Positions 11,635-22,475 of a DNA stretch of 64,000 nucleotides are shown in pieces. The position numbers and the translations under genes were made by a program. The DNA lies in NCBI GenBank assembly GCA_012656075.1, contig JAAKBF010000047.1, forward strand, positions 434,001 through 498,000, given 5' to 3'. Position 1 is the stretch's first letter; each line of letters begins with the position of its first letter. The stretch is from Phytophthora hibernalis (Eukaryota > Oomycota > Peronosporomycetes > Peronosporales > Peronosporaceae). The notes below the pieces were generated by a model that did no database searches, was not told the origin of the DNA, and was given only the letters and a program-made list of their open reading frames with translations.

Positions 11635-12319
11635 CGCCACCCGCATTGATACACCATTTTTGAAAAGTGCAATAGCTCATAAACTACTGCCCCCAGAGAG
11701 GTAAATAAGCTAACAAATTAAAGATGGCTTTTGCATTGACGCATACGTTGCATTGGTTTGTAAATCAATGCTAAACTGAATCCACGAACTCATCTTGAAT
11801 AGGCGTCTTCATAACCTAATATTCGGAAAAATTATTGCTACATTTATATTTTTGGATTTAATATTGTCTGCTAGGGCCATTTAAAGATGGCTGCGTGTTG
11901 TTAACATCTTAAGCTCTGCATTGATGCCCAAGCGAGCTTGTAAGGCCTGCTTGTTGAGAAGGTTGAGCTCGGTAAAGTTGGAGAATCGACGAAATTTGAA
12001 ATTACAATCTGACGTTTTCCGTCTTCTAATTTTCGGATTTCCCCTCCTATTTGAAATGCGATTCAAATATGAAGTTAAAGGATCCTTTTCCATATGTTTG
12101 CTGACTCGACATATCGCACGCAAAAACGAGATTGCTAATTCGAGGAAAGGTGTTTTTAAGCAGCATTTTGCCCACTTAGAACTGAAAAAGTGGTAATGAT
12201 TACACAAGTGCGCCATGTTTGAGACAGAGACAAATCTGATGATACTTACAGTTTCCTGAATTCGGTCTGGAAGTATAAAATTTAAGTCGTCAAAAATGGT
12301 GTATCAATGCGGGTGGCCA
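11635..12319. mobile_element. Nonautonomous DNA transposon (MITE) with 28-bp perfect TIRs
   Basis: GCCACCCGCATTGATACACC plus ATTTTTGA at 11636-11663 is repeated as an exact inverted copy at 12290-12317. The 5-mer GTACT flanks both sides (11630-11634 and 12320-12324) and is a candidate target-site duplication. The 0.68-kb interior is AT-rich, with short frames on both strands but no recognisable transposase. It sits a few bases beyond the 5' LTR and so separates the LTR from the gag start. Perfect TIRs suggest a younger event than the Copia it entered. The superfamily is not determined. Confidence 0.85.
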
Positions 12320-12334
12320 GTACTATAACATGCT

Positions 12335-13105
12335 ATGGCGTCTACGTTTACGGCCTCGAGCTTCACCACGAAGCTGAAGCAGTTCAGCGAAACCGGGTTA
12401 CCAGCACGGGGATCTCACGTGAAGATGGTACTGGAGATCAAGGGCTGTGGGATAGTGTCCAGCTACCAATACGTAATGAGCTGGAGCTCAAGCATGAGCG
12501 GGATACTGCAGGGGCTACAGGAGCTGTAACGTCACCGGCGCCATCACGGCTGGGACAGTACCGTCTGGGTCATCGGCTACGCCGTTGTATGATCGCTTGT
12601 TAAAGCAGAAGATGGATTTGTCAGTCATACTCGCCGCACTGAACGAGAAACTTGCAGCGAAGGTCTACCTGCTAGACTATCGCTGAAAATGCTGCGACAC
12701 CTGCGCATGACCTACAACTTTAAGTGCAGTGCTAGTGTTGGTTCTGCTAAGCGGGAATACATAGGGCTCTACCTTGATGATGAGAAGTCCTTGGTGAAAC
12801 ACATCAAGAACACGAGACGGGTTCTCGATGAGCTGCAAGAGCATCATGTGGTTATTGCTGATGAAGAACGGCAAAACTTTATGCAGAGTCTGAGACCAGC
12901 GTGGAACGGCTTCCTTGGCGTTTTTGATTCATGTGCGACGTTCGAGCTAAGAATTAAACGGTGCCAAGCTGAGGTGATCCGCCGCGAGCAACAGTAGAAT
13001 CGGCGCTCGATGACTGGGTCAAATGGCAGCAAAACAGCCGCTGTGTTAAGTTCTGAGCAAACGGCTGACAAGCAGAGAGGAACCAAATCCAAAACGGAAC
13101 GGGAC
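12335..13105 (+). pseudogene. Copia gag
   Basis: The start MASTFTASSF at 12335 and the later frame at 12689-12997 (MTYNFKCSASVGSA, then LDDEKSLVKHIKNTRRVLDE and LRPAWNGFLGVFD) resemble UBN2-type gag of Copia elements. That family uses a helical capsid-like region followed by a CCHC knuckle. The two parts are in different frames with stops between. The segment ends in a Lys/Ser-rich stretch (TKSKTERDMA) just where the zinc knuckle should begin. At that point the coding strand flips, so the knuckle is found inverted at about 14150. Confidence 0.65.
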
Positions 13106-14165
13106 ATGGCCGCTCCACAATGACGCGGTTTCCTTACTCCACCTCCCCGTTGTGTTGAGGAGTGTAAGGAGTTGAAAACTCCTGCATGATTTCTTGCTTC
13201 TCGCATAAAGCAGCAAACTCGCCACCCATGTATTTAGCAGCGTTGTCCGACTTGAGAAAGGCCACACGATAGCTTGGTGCACAGGATTTAAGCTTAGCAA
13301 TGCAGTCCTTTACTGCATCCAGCTGTGCACGAGAGCTCTTTTCTTGCAGCGGGAACGCCATATCCAGATTAATAGGCTCAACCTTAATGTTCGCCATACT
13401 TGTGTACCCATCTTGCGAAGTCGCCTGCATTGGCCCCACATAGTCAATTGCCAGCAGCAGCTGGTTCTTCTTGAGCACATGTTTTTGCTTTTGCAACGAA
13501 GGGGTTCTAAGTGAGTTTTCCGCTCACATACGTCGGACACGGCTGGTTGATACCCCTTGCTACGGCATATTCAGGTCCCCCAGCAGCTGATGCACACTGC
13601 GTGTGTTAAGATGACCGACCAGACGGTGCCAGCTCTCAACATGTGGCGTCTCAGCAGCCATCATTGCCACTAGTGACTTCACTCGCAGCATACACCATAT
13701 ACATCGGTTGGTTCTCCCACGACGCCAGCAGCGATACTCCACCTGGAGAACGAATGGCGCATGATGTTCCCTTGAGCTCGGCTGCCATTCCTCGGCGGGT
13801 TGCCGCAGCAACCGATACTAAGTTGCGGGCTAGCCCTATTATAAACAAACATCCTGAAGTACGCATACTTCCTGTCCGTTTTCTGCAATGGGCTTTGCCA
13901 ACTGCCGTCCCAACAAAGCTGTCTCCTGACGCCACCGTCAGCATGCACGGCTTCACCAACGGTCGCACTTTGATCAAGTTGTCAAGATGGCCGGTCATAT
14001 GGCTTGTGACACCGCTGTCCACAATACACCCTCTTTGCTGCCCTCAGTCACGTTGTCCACCGTGAACGTCATCTTCGCAGCTCCCGCCTTCCGCGGAACG
14101 CGCTCATTCTTGTAGTTTAGCGAAATGTCCCAGCTGCTCACAAACTTGCCCATGACGTACTGGGT
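13105..14165 (-). pseudogene. Inverted zinc-knuckle/protease/integrase block of the same Copia
   Basis: On the minus strand, from right to left, there is a CCHC-like knuckle remnant (CEQLGHFAKLQE, about 14140). The aspartic-protease active site follows (VDSGVTSHMTG, about 14020), and a GAG-pre-integrase HxxxGH-type segment (WHRLVGHLNTRSVHQLL, about 13620). The integrase core comes last (IDYVGPMQ with the first Asp; LKSDNAAKYMGGEFAALC with the second; TPYTPQHNGEVE with the Glu region), stopping near 13105 in NRVIVER. The flanking plus-strand parts are exactly what should come before (gag) and after (integrase C-terminus NRSPTKVLDW). The simplest reading is one internal inversion. Confidence 0.8.
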
Positions 14166-15504
14166 ATAAGCCGTTGAGTGTGCAGCGTACGTTCGAAACC
14201 GCAGTCCAACGAAGGTGCTCGACTGGAAACTCCGATGGAAGCGTTGCTTGGCATTCCACCCGACATCAACAACTTGCGAGTCTTTGGGTGCAAAGTGCAA
14301 AAATTGGAGCCGAAAGAACATCGGAAGAAGCTGGACCTCAAGACTCGTAACTGAATTGTTGTAGGCTACGCTACCGGTGGTGCATACATAGTACATATTC
14401 CTCACCATGCTACTGGTGAAACAATTACGGCGCCCACGGTGGTCTTCTACGAGGATCATTTCTTGCCTTCAAGCGATGAGGACGAGTTGAAGATAAGTTT
14501 GCAGCTGGACGAAGCGCAGCTGGATCTGGTGGACAGGACCGAGCGCCAGCGGCTTGAAGACACCCGGAAGAGAAGGCAGACGTGGCCATGACTCTGGCTC
14601 AGCCCGAGACACCATCTCAGCCTACGGTTCGGAACCAGTGGGAGTTACACGCCTTCAAGCCGGCTTGCGAGGAGACTCAAGACAGGAGAAGTTAGCGCAC
14701 CCGCCTTGTCGATCCAGCCGATTGTAAAGACCAAGTCACCGACGACTGGAGTACGAAGAATCGCATATGTTAAGGGCAGAAGTCCGCGACTATATTGAGG
14801 AGCATGTCGTACCAGCTGCATTTGACGGCACGAATGTCTCTGGCGGCTATTTGTATGGCCTAATGGCACCAAGCGATATGGAGCAGTGGGAACTCGCTGT
14901 GGGCCCGATCATCTTTGAAGTGCGTCATAGTGATGATCGAAACGAGTGGATGCAATCAATGGACGAGGAAGCTCATAGCTTGGGCCGAAAGAGTATTTTC
15001 GTAGAAGTTCCACTACCTGCGGGGTGAACTGCGATTATCTAAATGGGTCTTCAAGAAACGACTCGTGCAGACGGCAGCTTGGGCAAATACAAGGCTCTAG
15101 AGGCTTCAGTCAAGATTTGGTGATGATTACTCGGAAACCTTCAGCCCGTTGTGCGGCACACCACCGTTCGGTTGGCGCTGGTGATTGTTGTGAGCAGACG
15201 CATGAAGCACCTTCAGCTAGACCAACTAGCACAAATATGCTGCCATTATTTTGGATCGATTTACAATGGGCAAGAGCCGACCTACGCCAACGCCAATGGA
15301 AAACCATTACCGAAATCAGCTCTACGAGGTGCAAGATTTGTGCACGTTCAAGTCCCGCCCAGCTCTCGGTGCGCTATTTTACCTCGCTGTACTAATCAGA
15401 CCCGATTTGGCTACAGCTGTACGTCTACTGACACAAGAAACGAAACACCCGGTACAAAATGGAGTCGATCGCTCATTCCGATACTCGAACGGAATTCGTG
15501 AATA
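14165..15504 (+). pseudogene. Copia integrase C-terminus and reverse transcriptase remnants
   Basis: From about 14185 the plus strand gives AYVRNRSPTKVLDW, and in a shifted frame LLGIPPDINNLRVFGCK, then VGYATGG...YIVHIPH and VVFYEDHFLPSSDEDE. This is the standard Copia integrase tail. At 14767-15027 the RT N-terminal region appears (NEWMQSMDEEAHSLGRKS ... VEVPLPAG), followed by KWVFKKR-type sequence. At 15251-15500 it continues with the RT/RNase H linker (GALFYLAVLIRPDLATAVRLL). The RT active-site region between these is missing or unrecognisable. Multiple stops and shifts are present. Confidence 0.7.
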
Positions 15505-15965
15505 GACTTGGCTGTTTTTTTTCTGTATATGACCCTCACTAGACACTTACTAACTGTATGCTTCCTGTAATAGTGTATATAATGCTTTAGAGCTAATCCT
15601 TTGAAACATTATATATTTATTGTATTTGTTTGCCCTGTGTGGAGCGGTAAATCTGGATATTGTCCTCAGATGAACGGTACAGTCAAGCATGTCGATTTGT
15701 TTACCCTGTGTGGAGCGGTAAATCTGGATGTTGCCCTCAGATGAACGGTACAGTCAAGCATATCGTTTTACCACAATGTGAACAGGAAATTGTTCGCTGC
15801 ATAGTTATCCAAGCTCTACAAAAACATTATGGGGACTTCAGAAATGTTCGATTTTACCATGATTTGGGGCTACTGACATGTTCATGATTTCTACTGCACA
15901 CTTACTCACAGTGAAAAACATGTGCAGTTAGCTCTACAGTAAGTGTACACGGCCCACCCTACTCG
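15505..15965. repeat. AT-rich insertion in the Copia, with a 71-bp duplication
   Basis: The Copia reading is interrupted after the RT/RNase H linker and resumes near 15985. Inside, a unit beginning CCCTGTGTGGAGCGGTAAAT occurs twice, at 15633 and 15704 (period 71; spans about 15623-15767), with few differences. ACACTTACT near 15543 and its reverse complement near 15940 may be short terminal inverted repeats, but this is weak. Confidence 0.5.
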
Positions 15966-15984
15966 TGACTATGGCTTGGTGTTT

Positions 15985-16220
15985 AGCGTTGACAGAGGTG
16001 TCGGCCAAAACGGCCTGTTTTGTTTACTGTGACACGGTATTTGCAGTAGATCGTGAGCAGAAGTCGGCAAGCGGATGTGCGATCTATTTCAACGGCAATC
16101 TGGTTGAATGGGGCTCCTAGAAGCAAGCCACAGTGATGATTTCGTCGGCGGAAGCCAAGTATGTCGCCATGACAACGGTAGTCCAGGATGGCATTGGGCT
16201 CATGATGGTACTCACAGAGG
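15985..16220 (+). pseudogene. Copia RNase H, first half
   Basis: Reading near 16040: AVDREQKSASGCAIYFNGNL, then VEWGS, a TAG stop, KQATVMISSAEAKYVAMTTV. This is the classical Copia RNase H core (KSxSGYxxxLxxxxVxWxSKKQxxVAxSSxEAEYxA). The reading is cut at about 16220, where an inverted repeat and then transposase-bearing DNA begin; the second half resumes at about 18255. Confidence 0.75.
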
Positions 16221-18251
16221 TCGACAGCATCGAGGACGCTTTTTTTACATGGTGCTGTCAATTTTTTACGTTCCGTCTGGCGTTTTCAAGATAGGGACAG
16301 CTACCGGCTGCTTAATACGTGCAGATCTGTGCGGCTTACAACGCAAAACCCTCAAAGTAACATGTTTTTGATTTGGTCACAACCCTATCGGCCTTTCAAC
16401 CTGTAAAGTCGGCTATTGAACCCGTGAGATCGGATATCCTATGATTTGAGATTAATAATTATTTATTGGTTCGAAGAGGAGATCGGATTTCCATCTTGCA
16501 AATCGGGGTAGCGTCCAGACAAAAATAGCATGAACGGCTCAAAAGTCACATTGCAAATTCAGCATTCGACACTGCATATGGCGGCACCAACGGCGCGCGA
16601 TGACAAGAAAGCGCGCTTCAACAATAAAGAAGCAGCCCCTGCTGTAGCGTTTGTGAAGATGCACCGCGGCAGGCCCCTTACAGTAGAATAACGACTGGAA
16701 ATACTTGCACTTCAAGCAAATTTTTTGAGCTGATCATTCCGTCATACCACGCAAGGAATCGACTACAAAGAAGGTTCCTCAGATTCTTGGCCGCTCTAAT
16801 AAAGAGGTAGCGATGTATGGTCTACATTTTTATCGCATGGAACCGTACTAACCGCTGAACTGCCTGCACACCGTGGAGAAGACTACCAAAATCGATGACA
16901 ATGCAAACTACTGTTCGAGATTTCATTCGCGGTCGCTGTGAATCACGGCCCGAACGACAGCGAAGGGCAGCATGCACTTGTTAGCCGAAGATAGCTATTT
17001 GGCTGTGGATACTACACGTGAAGACATCACGAAGGCTGCATTGCGCACGGTGCTGCGCTTTCTGGTGAACGAGGGTTATGCCCGCGGAGGTCATAAAGGC
17101 AAGGCCTTACGTCTGGCGCCCGCAAATGATTTGGGACGGGCTATGTACGTAGAGCGAAAGACCAACCCTGAGTGCACGTCACACATAATTGTGTACATGG
17201 ACGAAAGCTACATTCATCAGCACTATTCAAGGCACAATGATTCGATAGTCGATCCGACTGATGAAAATTACGGCAAGGAGAAGCACAAAGACCGGCGCCC
17301 TGCTTTATCACTGCTATTCTAGATTAGGATAGCACTGTCGACGATGAAGAGCTTACGCCAGCACAGTCTGCACATTTGCTTAGCGACAAGGTGGATATTT
17401 TCGAGGACGGCAAGCAGACAGCAGATTATCATGGAATGTTTTGCCATGACAAGGTTTTTGGTTGGATGGACAATTTGCTTCTCGTATTGAACAAGAAGCG
17501 CCTGTCAACCTGTATAATTGTGATGGACAATGTTAAGTATCATAAAGGCCTTCCTGAATCGACTCCAAAGCAGGGAAGTAGGAGATCAAAGATGCTAAGT
17601 GCCATGAAGGAGTACGGCTTGGAAATGTCTGAAATGGCCACTAAAGCTGACAGCTGTCAAAATATATCGCTGATAACGTTGTTCCGGTGGTTGTGAGCAA
17701 GGCCAGTACTCGAGGACATGAAATAGTTTACACGCCACCCTATCATTCTGATCTTCAATCTATCGAGCTGGTGTGGGCTAATGTGAAGGGTGCGGTAGGC
17801 CGTCAGTACTCCACAAGCACAAAATTTGCATATTTAGGGCCTAGACGGGAGCACCTTTTTTATATCGCGACTTCTGCCGTTCAAGGCTGTATAGATACAG
17901 CAAAAGGCAGCTGTCACAGCTAAAGCTACATCTCGAAGCGATGGATTCCTGCGAGGAATCGTCTCCTGGCGAAGTGGAGGATACATCGGACTAAACTTTA
18001 CATTGCAAATTTCAACTTTACTGTAAAGATATGATTGGCTCATAATTGCAAGATTTGTTTTGAATATTTTTGGTTGAAATACCTTATAAAATGTGATTAC
18101 TCCTATATACGAGATAATACGATTGCAAGTTTCTGAATGAACGGCTCGACAGAATCTCACGAAACGCCTACGAATCAATTCAGCATACAAAGCAGAATCG
18201 ATGGATACAATTTTATGATAGGGTAAAACAATGCGTCCACGATGCTGTCGA
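16221..18251 (+). mobile_element. IS630/Tc1/mariner-related transposon nested in Copia RNase H
   Basis: About 2.0 kb carrying a DDE transposase separates the two halves of the Copia RNase H. Its edges show an inverted repeat: TCGACAGCATCGAGGACGCT followed by TTTTTTAC at 16221-16248 pairs with 18223-18251, about 80 percent identical by eye. Outside these edges the Copia protein reading can be joined (MVLTEV ... KDVGVLVDE). A TA target duplication, expected for this superfamily, is not evident, so the exact ends are uncertain. Confidence 0.65.
16972..17923 (+). pseudogene. DDE transposase with a long (about 80-residue) D-E spacing
   Basis: Three frames together give the DDE triad. IIVYMDESYIHQHYS (first Asp) is near 17200, CIIVMDNVKYHKGLPESTPK (second Asp at 17526) follows, and HEIVYTPPYHSDLQSIELVWANVKG carries the Glu at 17765. 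The second Asp and the Glu are about 80 residues apart after allowing for one frameshift near 17660. That is far more than the 34-39 residues of Tc1/mariner and close to the DD82E (Sailor) group within IS630/Tc1/mariner. An upstream helix-turn-helix region is suggested by the TLRTVLRFL-like segment near 17040 but is not clear. Breaks near 17322 and 17660 make it inactive as read. Confidence 0.7.
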
Positions 18252-18523
18252 TTTCTGTCAAGGATGTAGGTGTTTTGGTGGACGAAATCGTGGTAATGAA
18301 GGATAACCAGGGCGATAAGCACCTTGCGGAGAGCACCACAGTAACCCAGCGCTCGCGCCATATTGATAAGAAATACCATTGGCGCAGGGAAAGGTCGCTC
18401 AGAAGGTGGTGCGCATTCAATACTATCCTACTAGCAAAATGGTTGCAGACCATTTCACCAAGCCTCTTGACAGGACGAAGTTCGACTTCTTTCGCGGTGA
18501 GCTCGATGTTTGCCGAGTGGGGG
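18252..18523 (+). pseudogene. Copia RNase H, second half, running into the 3' LTR
   Basis: VLVDEIVVMKDNQGDKHLAE, then TVTQRSRHIDKKYHW and, in another frame, VVRIQYYPTSKMVADHFTK with PLDRTKFDFFRGEL, form the standard end of a Copia polyprotein (EDNQ...RTKHIDxxYH...xxDxxTKPL). The reading overlaps the first bases of the 3' LTR at 18524. One frame change occurs near 18375. Confidence 0.75.
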
Positions 18524-18870
18524 TGTTGGGAGTTGACGCCGAACAACTCTCAGACTCAAGATGCTGACCATCGCTGATTCGCTGTACGGCACCGTGGTTC
18601 ATGAAGCTGGCCAGGAAAGGCTCTATCTGCGCCATCATCTGCGCCTTCACCTGAGATTCGAAGTGCGGATGGGACGTCATCAAAGTTGTGGGGCACCAAG
18701 GGAGCGATTCGAGGCGTCGTGGGTTCATGCAGCAGAGCAGCTTTTCGTAGGGAGAGTAGCTCGTTTATTTTTTCCAGTCTGCTCCACGCTAATCACATTT
18801 CAATTTTCCATCTAAGGCTCAAGTCTCCCTCCACTACGTTCTTCAATTCTACTCTAGATCACGACCAACA
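18524..18870 (+). repeat. 3' LTR of the large Copia
   Basis: Direct repeat of 11265-11619, beginning TGTTGGGAGTTGACGCCGAA and ending CGACCAACA. It follows directly the pol C-terminus. Small indels, for instance in the TTTATTTTTTCC tract, distinguish it from the 5' copy. Confidence 0.85.
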
Positions 18871-20979
18871 CCTTGCTAACAGCTTGATGACGGTGTTGAC
18901 AGCCATGTGTCAAATGCAGGAGTGCGCGTTGCAGCCGAAGAAGATTTCTCTTCGGTACCCCCAAAATTCACGTCCGTGTGTCAGTCATTGGACGTGAGAC
19001 ATGGTGTGTACGTCGCTAAAAGGGTCTTTCATCCACTTCGCACTCTTAAAGCTACGATTTCTGCGTGGGAAACATTTCCCGCCAAATATATAATAATTGG
19101 CTTCCGCAGAGAGATTCCGCGGTACGAATCAAGAGCAATTTATTCACAACATAACATACCATCTTTTTGAAAGTTGAAGCTTTATTATATCAATCGCATA
19201 CTTTCTTGAAAATAGCCTTGTTTTTGTGTTACACGTATTACTATTGAAATGGTGATCAGATCTGGCGGCTTTTTGTATCGTTGTCGGTATCTTCGGCTCT
19301 GCTACTTGGGTATGCACATGAACTTCATCGATGAACCCCGCAGAGTCAAGATAAAACATTAGATTTAGAGACTCGCGGCGGCAGATAGGGGACAATTGAA
19401 TTGAAAATCTCCCATACTATGGACATTGCTCGTTTTTGTCATAATAATATGATTTTTATTGGGGGCTGCTAAATTCAGTTGAGTCAACCTTGCCACCCAG
19501 GTTCCCTCACAGAACGAACAAGTGAAAACAATTATTGGCTTTCATTAATGTTTCAATAGCAAAATTAAATAAATTCTGTCAACCCTGTCCTAAAAAATAA
19601 CTGTGTATGCTAATATTTAAAATCACACAGGTTGTACACAACGTAGTTGACTTGATATTTTCATTGAAATCCTTGAACTCATCTAATACTTAATTCCAAA
19701 ATGACCCACGGGACTTACTAATTAAGACAGGTTTACAGTAATATATAAATGTTTTATCAGGGTGAATTGTCATGACAGCGGTCATCCTGCCTGAATGCTT
19801 CGGCCGAACCCTTGTGCTCCTCGATGCTCCATATGCGCGCTGGCGGCATGTGGCGGTCTCGTCGACATTGTCGGTTTCAGACACCGAATAGGAACCGTAC
19901 TTGTCCAAGAAGTCCAGTGCAAAATCAGCCTTCACCATTTACAAGTCGAAAATTGGCATGTTCGTTTCTTGAGGCTTTTAAATAAGTAAAATAAAAAATG
20001 ACAATTGTAAGCAAAATATAACAGAAAATATACTTAAATAAAAAGATTTAAGTTCCGCAGTTTGTTGCAGCAAACGCTCGAGCGATCTACGAGTGTTTTC
20101 TTCTGAATTCATGTCGATTTGGCAGTTACCACACCATTCCGGGTTGTTTTCCTGAATAAAAGCTATCGTACTCAATGTAGAAGCCACTAGGACAGTTAAA
20201 AAGTGTTATATTACATTAATTTTTACTCCCCAGGTTGAAATCTTATTTTATTAGTAGGCTCGACCAAATTCTACAAGTTGGCTCATTGTGTAGATAATTT
20301 TATTTAACCTTTTGTATGGACTACTATTTTTTGTATTGAACCATTTCCTTCAAGTGCCTGCCCGCTTTTGATTTCTGAAAGTTGTTGGTTATGCATCCAG
20401 AAAGCGAGCAATCTGGTTCAAGTTTCAGAGCGATTGAAGAAAAAAATGCCTTCGTAACAACACATTTGTATTTTTAAATTTACACCCACATACAAAACGT
20501 AAGTCATTTACTGTGACAACCAGCATCGCAGACCCCGACTTGTGGGGTGTTGCCAGGACAACAAGGAGCCCGAGGGCCAACCATTCAATCGTACACGCCT
20601 GTAGTAGAGCATCAAAAATCTCAATTCCGCCAAATCAGGCGGTTTATTCGCCCTCCTTTCTCTATATTTGTCTTCCCGAATCCCTTGCGTCCTCTACGAG
20701 CGTACAAACCATCTTGTCTTATAAAGGAGCATTCGAGCTCGGGAACCAAAGATAAGAAGCGTGGGGTGGGTCCTCTCCGTCAATGCGCTGAAAATAGCAG
20801 CGTTTTTATCCAGGGTCGCGCTGCATTATTTATTAACACCATTTCTGTACATGAAGGTCACACAAAATCGCCAATTTGTGGGGCAAATCAAATTGAAACT
20901 AATTGCGCACTTGATTTTGACAAGCGGCCATTACATGTACAATACTTTTCGTTATTCTCTTGCGACTGAACCATGTCCT
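18871..20979. other. No gene seen
   Basis: About 2.1 kb, mostly AT-rich with only short frames. A segment near 20513 starting TGTGACAACCAGCATCGCAG and containing a TATAAA-like run before 20730 could be a solo LTR, but no second copy is available to test it. Confidence 0.4.
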
Positions 20980-22400
20980 CTTCAACAACTCGCAGTCCTC
21001 GATGCACTACGCACCGACGAACTCGATGACTCAATCGAAACAGGCTGAGGTGGCCGCGGTCTCAAGCTTCGAATTGTCCACGATTCTAAATATTCCACAT
21101 ATTTAGAACGTTTTGACCAATCAGGTTCATACGCGAGGCCAAAACAAACCAAGACGCAAAACGCGGACACCAACGATGCCGCTCGTGTTGTGTCGTTCAC
21201 GTGCTGGAGACCATGCGCATGGCCGCCAAGCTCAATCTGCCCAAGAGTGTCACGACCAAGTAGATCGAGGCCGCATGAACGACGTGGTGGAGGCCATGGG
21301 GTGGCCACGTGCCGCCACACTCTGGCGGGCGACATCTTCCGGGTTGTCGGGAGGCCAGAAGCGCCGTCTCAGCATCGCCATCTAGCTGCTGTCCAAACCG
21401 AGCATCCTCATCCTGGACGAGCCCACGAGCGGTCTGGACTCGAGTGCAACGCACAACGTCATGAAGTTCATCGTCAAGCTCAGCGCCGAGGTCAAGACGG
21501 TCGTGTGCACTATCCACCATCCTTCGTCACTGGTGTACGACATGTTCACCAACGTCGTGGTGCTGTCGGCTGACCAGACGGTCTTCTGTGGCCTGAGGGA
21601 CAAGATGATCCCGCACTTCTCATCGGTGGGCCGACTACCCGCAAGTACATATCCCGGCCTAGTTCTTCATCAACCTCGTTAACACGGACTTCGACGACCA
21701 TACCGACATGTCCAAGGTGCTGCACTCGTACGCGCAGAGCGAGATCCGCCACGAGTTGGCTAGCCGCATCAAGAGCGACGCATGATGCTGCAGCACCTGC
21801 GGATATCGAGCATCCGTCGCCGTCGTCGCTGCGGCAGTTCGGCGTGCTCCTATACCGCAACACGCTGAACATCATCCGCAGCCCGGGCATCTACTGGATT
21901 TGGCTGTTCATGAACTTCTGCCTAAGCTGTATGGTGACTGAGCACGAACGACGGCCTGATGGAGGAGGAGCTGGTGCCGCTGCTGTTCTACGTGCATGTA
22001 TTCCTGGTGTTCATATGGTGGTCGTGCTGCCGTTCGTCATCGAGCAGCGCATCGTGTTCGTTCGCGAGCGCGCCAACAGCTCTCTGAGCAGGTTGAGCTA
22101 CGTGTGCGCCAACTTTCTGGCGATGCTGTCGGGCATCTTCATGACATGGATCATGCCCACGGCGCTGATTCTGTTGCTGGAGGGTCGGAATGCGATCGAG
22201 TACTTCCTGATGAACCTGTCCCTGTCGTTGGTAGTGTCGGAGTCCATGATAGATGTGATCTGGTCGCACTATATCATCGGCATCGCGTTTGGCGCAGGCG
22301 TGTTCAGTATGTTGTAGGGTCGATCGCGACCTACAAGATTCGGGGCTACAATCTCGCAGTTTACTCGTATCTGTAGTCGTTCGTGTACTAGTGGTTTGAG
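20980..22400 (+). pseudogene. ABCG-type ABC transporter, broken and missing Walker A
   Basis: The nucleotide-binding domain is recognisable from LETMRMAAKLNLP through the signature SGLSGGQKRRLSIAI, Walker B SILILDEPTSGLDSSA, and the H-loop region TIHHPSSLVYDMF. It is followed by an FRQFGVLLYRNTLN-type linker and ABC2 membrane segments (RSPGIYWIWLFMNF; IEQRIVFVRERANSSLSRLSYVCANF, the re-entry motif of ABCG proteins; IWSHYIIGIAFGAG). The N-terminal part preceding LETMR, which should contain Walker A (GxxGxGKS), is absent: a Ser-rich start near 20990 passes directly into this region. At least five stops or frameshifts occur. ABCG half- and full-size transporters are a large family in oomycetes; this copy cannot be functional as read. 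Confidence 0.75.
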
Positions 22401-22475
22401 AACGATGTATCGAATGGGGCTTTATGGTAGCGTACGGCGATGAATAACATATATTAGAAACACTACATTGTACAA

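Larger units (their letters stand above)
11265..18870 (+). mobile_element. LTR-bounded Ty1/copia element, rearranged and with nested insertions
   Basis: Two direct copies of an approximately 350-bp LTR (11265-11619 and 18524-18870), both beginning TGTTGGGAGTTGACGCCGAA, enclose Copia coding sequence. In order: MITE (11635-12319), gag (+), an inverted zinc-knuckle/protease/integrase block (-), integrase C-terminus plus RT (+), a 0.45-kb insertion, RNase H first half (+), a DDE transposon, and RNase H second half (+) running into the 3' LTR. All ORFs are broken. LTR divergence and several indels indicate an old insertion. No matching target duplication is visible (TTAAT on the left, CCTTG on the right). 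Both LTR copies also share CCTTGCTA after CCAACA, so the true LTR end may lie about 8-11 bases further on. Confidence 0.85.

Noticed and set aside
13995..14459. Minus-strand 154-codon frame as one protein
   Set aside because: Its left part is the true inverted Copia block, but beyond 14165 it is antisense to the plus-strand integrase tail.
20513..20969. Plus-strand frames as a small gene
   Set aside because: No start context, no similarity, possibly inside an LTR; not supported.
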